Assembly (NCBI GenBank): GCA_016710385.1
Contig: JADJVX010000011.1
Location: 124,001 to 188,000, forward strand
DNA: 64,000 bases
DNA from: Actinomycetales bacterium
GTDB taxonomy: Bacteria > Actinomycetota > Actinomycetes > Actinomycetales > Dermatophilaceae
Direction: 5' to 3'
Shown here in pieces: positions 55,001 to 60,359 of this stretch. The notes under the pieces are model-generated. The model saw nothing but the letters and a program-made list of their open reading frames with translations. It made no database searches and was not told where the DNA came from. A program made the position numbers and the translations under genes. How positions within the stretch are numbered: the first letter of the stretch is position 1; the number at the start of each line of letters is the position of its first letter.

Positions 55001-57230
55001 GGCGGTGACGAATGACACGACGCCGACGATTTCGGGGACGACGGATTTGCCGGCGGGTTCGACGATCACGGTGACTGAGGGTGGTGTGGCGGTGTGTACG
55101 GCCACGGTTGCTGCTGATGGGTCGTGGACGTGTGACCCGGTGACGGCGTTGCCGGAGGGGTCGCACACGTTTACTGCGTCGGGGACGGATGCGGCGGGGA
55201 ATACGACGACCGCGACGACGACGACGGTGATTGATGTGACGGCTCCGGTGGTGACGGCGACGTCGCCGGCGGTGACGAATGACACGACGCCGACGATTTC
55301 GGGGACGACGGATTTGCCGGCGGGTTCGACGATCACGGTGACTGAGGGTGGTGTGGCGGTGTGTACGGCCACGGTTGCTGCTGATGGGTCGTGGACGTGT
55401 GACCCGGTGACGGCGTTGCCGGAGGGGTCGCACACGTTTACTGCGTCGGGGACGGATGCGGCGGGGAATACGACGACCGCGACGACGACGACGGTGATTG
55501 ATGTGACGGCTCCGGTGGTGACGGCGACGTCGCCGGCGGTGACGAATGACACGACGCCGACGATTTCGGGGACGACGGATTTGCCGGCGGGTTCGACGAT
55601 CACGGTGACTGAGGGTGGTGTGGCGGTGTGTACGGCCACGGTTGCTGCTGATGGGTCGTGGACGTGTGACCCGGTGACGGCGTTGCCGGAGGGGTCGCAC
55701 ACGTTTACTGCGTCGGGGACGGATGCGGCGGGGAATACGACGACCGCGACGACGACGACGGTGATTGATGTGACGGCTCCGGTGGTGACGGCGACGTCGC
55801 CGGCGGTGACGAATGACACGACGCCGACGATTTCGGGGACGACGGATTTGCCGGCGGGTTCGACGATCACGGTGACTGAGGGTGGTGTGGCGGTGTGTAC
55901 GGCCACGGTTGCTGCTGATGGGTCGTGGACGTGTGACCCGGTGACGGCGTTGCCGGAGGGGTCGCACACGTTTACTGCGTCGGGGACGGATGCGGCGGGG
56001 AATACGACGACCGCGACGACGACGACGGTGATTGATGTGACGGCTCCGGTGGTGACGGCGACGTCGCCGGCGGTGACGAATGACACGACGCCGACGATTT
56101 CGGGGACGACGGATTTGCCGGCGGGTTCGACGATCACGGTGACTGAGGGTGGTGTGGCGGTGTGTACGGCCACGGTTGCTGCTGATGGGTCGTGGACGTG
56201 TGACCCGGTGACGGCGTTGCCGGAGGGGTCGCACACGTTTACTGCGTCGGGGACGGATGCGGCGGGGAATACGACGACCGCGACGACGACGACGGTGATT
56301 GATGTGACGGCTCCGGTGGTGACGGCGACGTCGCCGGCGGTGACGAATGACACGACGCCGACGATTTCGGGGACGACGGATTTGCCGGCGGGTTCGACGA
56401 TCACGGTGACTGAGGGTGGTGTGGCGGTGTGTACGGCCACGGTTGCTGCTGATGGGTCGTGGACGTGTGACCCGGTGACGGCGTTGCCGGAGGGGTCGCA
56501 CACGTTTACTGCGTCGGGGACGGATGCGGCGGGGAATACGACGACCGCGACGACGACGACGGTGATTGATGTGACGGCTCCGGTGGTGACGGCGACGTCG
56601 CCGGCGGTGACGAATGACACGACGCCGACGATTTCGGGGACGACGGATTTGCCGGCGGGTTCGACGATCACGGTGACTGAGGGTGGTGTGGCGGTGTGTA
56701 CGGCCACGGTTGCTGCTGATGGGTCGTGGACGTGTGACCCGGTGACGGCGTTGCCGGAGGGGTCGCACACGTTTACTGCGTCGGGGACGGATGCGGCGGG
56801 GAATACGACGACCGCGACGACGACGACGGTGATTGATGTGACGGCTCCGGTGGTGTCGTTGGTGATTGATCCGGTGACGGCTGACAACGTGGTGAACGCG
56901 GTGGAGGCTGGTGGGCCGGTGTCGGTTACGGGCACGGTCAGTGGTGAGTTCGTTGCTGGTGACACGGTGACGTTGACGGTGAACGGGACCACGTATACGG
57001 GCGTGGTTGATGCGGCTGGGAAGTTCTCGATTCCGGTGCCGGGTGCGGAGTTGGTGGCTGACCCGGATGTGACGGTGGATGGTTCGGTGTCCACGGTTGA
57101 TGCGGCGGGTAACCCTGGGTCGGCGTCGGATTCTCAGCTGTATGCGGTGGATGTGACGGCTCCGGTGGTGCGTGGGGGGGGGGGGGCGGGGGGGGGGGGC
57201 GATGGAGCCCGTGGTGTCGTTGGTGATTGA
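49086..57230 (+). CDS. Giant repeat surface adhesin, N-terminal part (reading frame interrupted at 57.2 kb)
   Basis: ATG 49086 has a ribosome site (AAAGGA). Signal peptide with hydrophobic LVIACVLAFMSIGLPVV, cleavage near EAAAA. Residues about 40-410 are a unique N-terminal region, perhaps the binding head. Five DUF11 (Ig-like) modules follow (about 414-1075; each begins with D-(L/I/V)-x-(L/V)-T-K). One Ig-like module (about 1076-1162) precedes 16 tandem 89-aa Big-type repeats (about 1163-2586) and one 105-aa repeat. The frame stops at 57230 within a scrambled repeat; the C-terminal part resumes in the same frame at 57429. If restored, the protein is about 3,670 aa and sortase-anchored. Probably an extended adhesin. 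Confidence 0.85.
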   Translation: MTLTPHFAMAAGARASSAESRPSPQRRLTSLVIACVLAFMSIGLPVVLPPSTGLLPEAAAALTTANCNMGSMGINGATPSTVCWLQTGGWTKPAKGATATTTNLTATVGDFKFTYDVAVFYHANSSTQAGSAAGPTWASAAFGSASYGPSATTPTSYIYVTNTALGIVEAMTMRVSNVRVINTATNAVVPYGTWKLVFADAESTNSNSATTPNESIKFTASNAISNFAAGLTTDYMKGGGTTGTTLACPMPTWGGTTVTCTATSNNNGVIIGSTTPTSAADWGQIGVNTLNSKQAAAFGFSISSVQLKKSVASRVLPTDDFKVTIADSAGTTVGSASTGTTTSADTTAYAVVPGTYTLSETANSGSLSEYTQAWSCVDNAGFAAPAAPSGTSGTVTVQQGSAIVCTVTNTRKPVDLRLTKSSPAPALSPGVASAYTLNVTNNGGSTATNAVIVDQLPANIAYTSSSGTDWSCSASGTVAAGQLVTCTYTGLIAPSAAAPALTITVTPADAAGGTTVTNKAAVTPTGGTTAPTAAVVQACTGSATPTTGCATSTSTVATKADIAVTKSDSTGSVDAGGTTTYTVTVTNNGPNAVSNVVVTDPAVSGLTKTTIACGAGCTTAPTKTQLEGAGYTISSLASGASFTFTVGVTVTATSGTVANAATATPPAGTIDAAGNNAATDTNTVTPVSDLAVTKTDNATTVDAGATTTYTVQVTNNGPSAVTGAILTDPAATGLTKTAVACGTGCATAPSIADLETGYALPTLASGASYAVQVTVHVDATSGSVTNVATVAPPAGTLDKVVTNDSAADTDTVAPVADVSVTKDDGVTQVNKNESHTYTITVHNAGPSTATGFVLTDPAATGLTKTAVACVTGCATAPTIAQLEGAGYVIPDLASGSDFVITVTATVTQSQGSVTNTAVATAPAGVKDPDTANNTGSDTDNLVPLADLTVTKTDGVAGAKPGDTVTYTVTVSNPSGLSTAANVVITDPAVAGLTVTAVACTSLAGNLCTTNPTISALQGAGVAIGTMSSGSTYEFTVTATVDATSGTVTNTATATTSTQDPNLANNSASDTDTVVGPPVISGPAEGSLINDNTPLITGTGIPGATVTVTEGGVTLCTAVAAPDGTWSCTSSQLTDGPHTISATQTTAGVTSTADTQTFTVDTTAPVVTATSPAVTNDTTPTISGTTDLPAGSTITVTEGGVAVCTATVAADGSWTCDPVTALPEGSHTFTASGTDAAGNTTTATTTTVIDVTAPVVTATSPAVTNDTTPTISGTTDLPAGSTITVTEGGVAVCTATVAADGSWTCDPVTALPEGSHTFTASGTDAAGNTTTATTTTVIDVTAPVVTATSPAVTNDTTPTISGTTDLPAGSTITVTEGGVAVCTATVAADGSWTCDPVTALPEGSHTFTASGTDAAGNTTTATTTTVIDVTAPVVTATSPAVTNDTTPTISGTTDLPAGSTITVTEGGVAVCTATVAADGSWTCDPVTALPEGSHTFTASGTDAAGNTTTATTTTVIDVTAPVVTATSPAVTNDTTPTISGTTDLPAGSTITVTEGGVAVCTATVAADGSWTCDPVTALPEGSHTFTASGTDAAGNTTTATTTTVIDVTAPVVTATSPAVTNDTTPTISGTTDLPAGSTITVTEGGVAVCTATVAADGSWTCDPVTALPEGSHTFTASGTDAAGNTTTATTTTVIDVTAPVVTATSPAVTNDTTPTISGTTDLPAGSTITVTEGGVAVCTATVAADGSWTCDPVTALPEGSHTFTASGTDAAGNTTTATTTTVIDVTAPVVTATSPAVTNDTTPTISGTTDLPAGSTITVTEGGVAVCTATVAADGSWTCDPVTALPEGSHTFTASGTDAAGNTTTATTTTVIDVTAPVVTATSPAVTNDTTPTISGTTDLPAGSTITVTEGGVAVCTATVAADGSWTCDPVTALPEGSHTFTASGTDAAGNTTTATTTTVIDVTAPVVTATSPAVTNDTTPTISGTTDLPAGSTITVTEGGVAVCTATVAADGSWTCDPVTALPEGSHTFTASGTDAAGNTTTATTTTVIDVTAPVVTATSPAVTNDTTPTISGTTDLPAGSTITVTEGGVAVCTATVAADGSWTCDPVTALPEGSHTFTASGTDAAGNTTTATTTTVIDVTAPVVTATSPAVTNDTTPTISGTTDLPAGSTITVTEGGVAVCTATVAADGSWTCDPVTALPEGSHTFTASGTDAAGNTTTATTTTVIDVTAPVVTATSPAVTNDTTPTISGTTDLPAGSTITVTEGGVAVCTATVAADGSWTCDPVTALPEGSHTFTASGTDAAGNTTTATTTTVIDVTAPVVTATSPAVTNDTTPTISGTTDLPAGSTITVTEGGVAVCTATVAADGSWTCDPVTALPEGSHTFTASGTDAAGNTTTATTTTVIDVTAPVVTATSPAVTNDTTPTISGTTDLPAGSTITVTEGGVAVCTATVAADGSWTCDPVTALPEGSHTFTASGTDAAGNTTTATTTTVIDVTAPVVTATSPAVTNDTTPTISGTTDLPAGSTITVTEGGVAVCTATVAADGSWTCDPVTALPEGSHTFTASGTDAAGNTTTATTTTVIDVTAPVVSLVIDPVTADNVVNAVEAGGPVSVTGTVSGEFVAGDTVTLTVNGTTYTGVVDAAGKFSIPVPGAELVADPDVTVDGSVSTVDAAGNPGSASDSQLYAVDVTAPVVRGGGGAGGGGDGARGVVGD
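52574..56845 (+). repeat. 16 tandem copies of a 267-bp (89-aa) repeat
   Basis: The period is exactly 267 bases: TCCGGTGGTGACGGCGACGT recurs at 52574, 52841, 53108 and so on to 56579, ending at 56845. The copies look identical to the base when compared line by line. Each encodes one Big/Ig-like bacterial module from TSPAVTNDTTPTISG to GNTTTATTTTVIDVT, with two cysteines (CTATV, WTCDP), likely a disulfide. Codons end more often in G or T than in the neighbouring core genes. Confidence 0.95.
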
Positions 57231-59377
57231 TCCGGTGACGGCTGACAACGTGGTGAACGCGGTGAGGCTGGTGGGCCGGTGTCGGTTACGGGCACGGTCA
57301 GTGGTGAGTTTCGTTGCTGGTGACACGGTGACGTTGACGGTGAACGGGACCACGTATACGGGCGTGGTTGATGCGGCTGGGAAGTTCTCGATTCCGGTGC
57401 GGGTGCGGGTTGGTGGCTGAGATGTGCGGTGGCGGGGAACCCTGGGTCGGCGTCGGATTCTCAGCTGTATGCGGTGGATGTGACGGCTCCGGTGGTGTCG
57501 TTGGTGATTGATCCGGTGACGGCTGACAACGTGGTGAACGCGGTGGAGGCTGGTGGGCCGGTGTCGGTTACGGGCACGGTCAGTGGTGAGTTCGTTGCTG
57601 GTGACACGGTGACGTTGACGGTGAACGGGAACACGTATACGGGCGTGGTTGATGCGGCTGGGAAGTTCTCGATTCCGGTGCCGGGTGCGGAGTTGGTGGC
57701 TGACCCGGATGTGACGGTGGATGGTTCGGTGTCCACGGTTGATGCGGCGGGTAACCCTGGGTCGGCGTCGGATTCTCAGCTGTATGCGGTGGATGTGACG
57801 GCTCCGGTGGTGTCGTTGGTGATTGATCCGGTGACGGCTGACAACGTGGTGAACGCGGTGGAGGCTGGTGGGCCGGTGTCGGTTACGGGCACGGTCAGTG
57901 GTGAGTTTGTTGCTGGTGACACGGTGACGTTGACGGTGAACGGGAACACGTATACGGGCGTGGTTGATGCGGCTGGGAAGTTCTCGATTCCGGTGCCGGG
58001 TGCGGAGTTGGTGGCTGACCCGGATGTGACGGTGGATGGTTCGGTGTCCACGGTTGATGCGGCGGGTAACCCTGGGTCGGCGTCGGATTCTCAGCTGTAT
58101 GCGGTGGATGTGACGGCTCCGGTGGTGTCGTTGGTGATTGATCCGGTGACGGCTGACAACGTGGTGAACGCGGTGGAGGCTGGTGGGCCGGTGTCGGTTA
58201 CGGGCACGGTCAGTGGTGAGTTCGTTGCTGGTGACACGGTGACGTTGACGGTGAACGGGACCACGTATACGGGCGTGGTTGATGCGGCTGGGAAGTTCTC
58301 GATTCCGGTGCCGGGTGCGGAGTTGGTGGCTGACCCGGATGTGACGGTGGATGGTTCGGTGTCCACGGTTGATGCGGCGGGTAACCCTGGGTCGGCGTCG
58401 GATTCTCAGCCGTACACGGTGGATGTGACGGCTCCGGTGGTGTCGTTGGTGATTGATCCGGTGACGGCTGACAACGTGGTGAACGCGGTGGAGGCTGGTG
58501 GGCCGGTGTTGGTTACGGGCACGGTCAGTGGTGAGTTTGTTGCTGGTGACACGGTGACGTTGACGGTGAACGGGACCACGTATACGGGCGTGGTTGATGC
58601 GGCTGGGAAGTTCTCGATTCCGGTGCCGGGTGCGGAGTTGGTGGCTGACCCGGATGTGACGGTGGATGGTTCGGTGTCCACGGTTGATGCGGCGGGTAAC
58701 CCTGGGTCGGCGTCGGATTCTCAGCCGTATGCGGTGGATGTGACGGCTCCGGTGGTGTCGTTGGTGATTGATCCGGTGACGGCTGACAACGTGGTGAACG
58801 CGGTGGAGGCTGGTGGGCCGGTGTCGGTTACGGGCACGGTCAGTGGTGAGTTCGTTGCTGGTGACACGGTGACGTTGACGGTGAACGGGACCACGTATAC
58901 GGGCGTGGTTGATGCGGCTGGGAAGTTCTCGATTCCGGTGCCGGGTGCGGAGTTGGTGGCTGACCCGGATGTGACGGTGGATGGTTCGGTGTCCACGGTT
59001 GATGCGGCGGGTAACCCTGGGTCGGCGTCGGATTCTCAGCCGTACACGGTGGATGTGACGGCTCCGGTGGTGTCGTTGGTGATTGATCCGGTGACGGCTG
59101 ACAACGTGGTGAACGCGGTGGAGGCTGGTGGGCCGGTGTCGGTTACGGGCACGGTCAGTGGTGAGTTCGTTGCTGGTGACACGGTGACGTTGACGGTGAA
59201 CGGGACCACGTATACGGGCGTGGTTGATGCGGCTGGGAAGTTCTCGATTCCGGTGCCGGGTGCGGAGTTGGTGGCTGACCCGGATGTGACGGTGGATGGT
59301 TCGGTGTCCACGGTTGATGCGGCGGGTAACCCTGGGTCGGCGTCGGATTCTCAGCCGTACACGGTGGACGCGGGCGT
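56846..59377 (+). repeat. Eight copies of a 315-bp (105-aa) repeat, one damaged
   Basis: Copies start at 56846, 57161 (damaged, 327 bases), 57488, 57803, 58118, 58433, 58748 and 59063. Each encodes a module from VVSLVIDPVTADNVVN to PGSASDSQ(L/P)Y. Few differences are seen: Asn for Thr in two copies (NGNTY), Leu for Ser in one, and Y-A versus Y-T before the Val-Asp. The modules resemble the extended Ig-like repeats of bacterial adhesins. Confidence 0.93.
57161..57487 (+). other. Scrambled repeat copy with G13-C-G12 tract
   Basis: Between the expected CTCCGGTGGTG and TCGTTGGTGATTGATCC there is an insert with 13 G (57174-57186), C and 12 G (57188-57199). Compared with the other copies, a G is missing near 57265, a T is added near 57310, and about 40 bases near 57410-57430 are lost. 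The total (327 bases) differs from 315 by a multiple of three, so flanking frames agree. Assembly junction error is most likely; a contingency tract is the alternative. Confidence 0.85.
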
Positions 59378-60101
59378 CACGCCCCCGGTGATCACGGGGC
59401 CAGTGGACGGGTCGTCGACGACGAACACCACGCCGCCGATCAGCGGCACCGGTGAGCCCGGCGCCACGGTCACGGTCACCGAGAATGGGCAGCCGATCTG
59501 CACCGCCATGGTCGCGCAGGACGGCACCTGGTCCTGCACCCCGACGGCCCCCTTGGCCGGTGGGACGCACACCTTCCAGGCGACGCAGACCGATCTAGCG
59601 GGCAACGTCTCCGCGAGGTCGAATGTTGTCTCGGTGTCGATCATCACCGCCGTCATCGAAGGTCACGTGTTCCTTGACGGCAACGCGAACACCACCCTGG
59701 ACGGGGGTGAGGCGGACATCGCGAAGGTCACCGTCGAGTTGGTTAAAGACGGCGTCGTCGTCGCCACCCAGGTGACGGCCAGCCCGTACCGGTTCACCGG
59801 GGTCGCTGACGGCACCTACACGATCCGCGTCGTGAACGGCCCGGCCCTGGCTGGCCTGACCGCGACGACCGAGCCTGACGCCCTCAAGACGGTGACCATG
59901 GTCAACCAGGTGTCGATCTACGAGCAGAACTTCGGCTATGTCCCCGCGGCACTGCCGAAAACGGGGTCTGACGTGGCCCCGGTGCTGTTCAGTGGGCTCG
60001 GCCTGGTGACCCTTGGGTTCGTGGCCCTGCTGGCGGTCCGCCGCCGTCACGAGGATGACGAAGAGGTCGTGGCCCGTGTCGGCGCTGACGAGATGAACTG
60101 A
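57429..60101 (+). CDS. Giant repeat surface adhesin, C-terminal part with LPXTG anchor
   Basis: Open frame with six intact 105-aa repeats (57488-59377), then one Ig-like module (VITGPVDGSSTTNTTPPISG, 59378-59640) and an SdrD-type B domain (EGHVFLDGNANTTLDGGEADI, with prealbumin-like fold). The end has the sortase signal LPKTGS, a hydrophobic span (VLFSGLGLVTLGFVALLAV) and a positively charged tail (RRRHEDDEE). It is therefore covalently wall-anchored by a sortase, which is not encoded here. The apparent start ATG at 57429 is not genuine; the segment continues the gene starting at 49086. Confidence 0.88.
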   Translation: MAGNPGSASDSQLYAVDVTAPVVSLVIDPVTADNVVNAVEAGGPVSVTGTVSGEFVAGDTVTLTVNGNTYTGVVDAAGKFSIPVPGAELVADPDVTVDGSVSTVDAAGNPGSASDSQLYAVDVTAPVVSLVIDPVTADNVVNAVEAGGPVSVTGTVSGEFVAGDTVTLTVNGNTYTGVVDAAGKFSIPVPGAELVADPDVTVDGSVSTVDAAGNPGSASDSQLYAVDVTAPVVSLVIDPVTADNVVNAVEAGGPVSVTGTVSGEFVAGDTVTLTVNGTTYTGVVDAAGKFSIPVPGAELVADPDVTVDGSVSTVDAAGNPGSASDSQPYTVDVTAPVVSLVIDPVTADNVVNAVEAGGPVLVTGTVSGEFVAGDTVTLTVNGTTYTGVVDAAGKFSIPVPGAELVADPDVTVDGSVSTVDAAGNPGSASDSQPYAVDVTAPVVSLVIDPVTADNVVNAVEAGGPVSVTGTVSGEFVAGDTVTLTVNGTTYTGVVDAAGKFSIPVPGAELVADPDVTVDGSVSTVDAAGNPGSASDSQPYTVDVTAPVVSLVIDPVTADNVVNAVEAGGPVSVTGTVSGEFVAGDTVTLTVNGTTYTGVVDAAGKFSIPVPGAELVADPDVTVDGSVSTVDAAGNPGSASDSQPYTVDAGVTPPVITGPVDGSSTTNTTPPISGTGEPGATVTVTENGQPICTAMVAQDGTWSCTPTAPLAGGTHTFQATQTDLAGNVSARSNVVSVSIITAVIEGHVFLDGNANTTLDGGEADIAKVTVELVKDGVVVATQVTASPYRFTGVADGTYTIRVVNGPALAGLTATTEPDALKTVTMVNQVSIYEQNFGYVPAALPKTGSDVAPVLFSGLGLVTLGFVALLAVRRRHEDDEEVVARVGADEMN

Positions 60102-60116
60102 CGGCGCAAGGCACGT

Positions 60117-60150
60117 CGAGGGCGTGGAACCACCCGGTTCCGCGCCCTCG
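60117..60150 (+). terminator. Terminator after the giant surface protein gene
   Basis: CGAGGGCGTGGAACC (60117-60131) pairs with GGTTCCGCGCCCTCG (60136-60150) with one U-G pair; loop ACCC. It lies 16 bases after the stop codon. Confidence 0.8.
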
Positions 60151-60181
60151 GCGTTTCCGTGCCCGGCAGACAAGATCCGAT

Positions 60182-60213
60182 ACAGGTATGCCGTGCGGGC
60201 ACGGCATACCTGT
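60182..60213. repeat. Inverted pair of the TATGCCG oligomer (15-base arms)
   Basis: ACAGGTATGCCGTGC (60182-60196) and GCACGGCATACCTGT (60199-60213) are perfect complements separated by GG. It lies between the terminator and clpC. A single copy of the same oligomer is at 60292. The spacer 60151-60359 has no supported gene; a TACGAT at 60310-60315 may be part of the clpC promoter. Confidence 0.8.
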
Positions 60214-60359
60214 GTGCTCAGGGCGAACACGCGGGGAGGGTGCTGCCTGGGGGAACACCCACTGCGGGGGTCGCGTTGGGCATAAGACTGGTATGCCGCG
60301 CGGCCCGGATACGATCGTGGCGCTGATGCAGGCGAGGCCTGGAAGGTAGGAGTGGAGAA

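Noticed and set aside
52574..59377. The regular repeats as a possible CRISPR array
   Set aside because: The units are 267 and 315 bases, contiguous and coding, with no spacers and no cas genes.
52470..59570. A minus-strand open frame of more than 2,300 codons opposite the adhesin repeats, and a second of about 1,500 codons
   Set aside because: Both mirror the tandem repeats; repeat lengths divisible by three keep any frame open. The plus strand has signal peptide, known domains and LPXTG.
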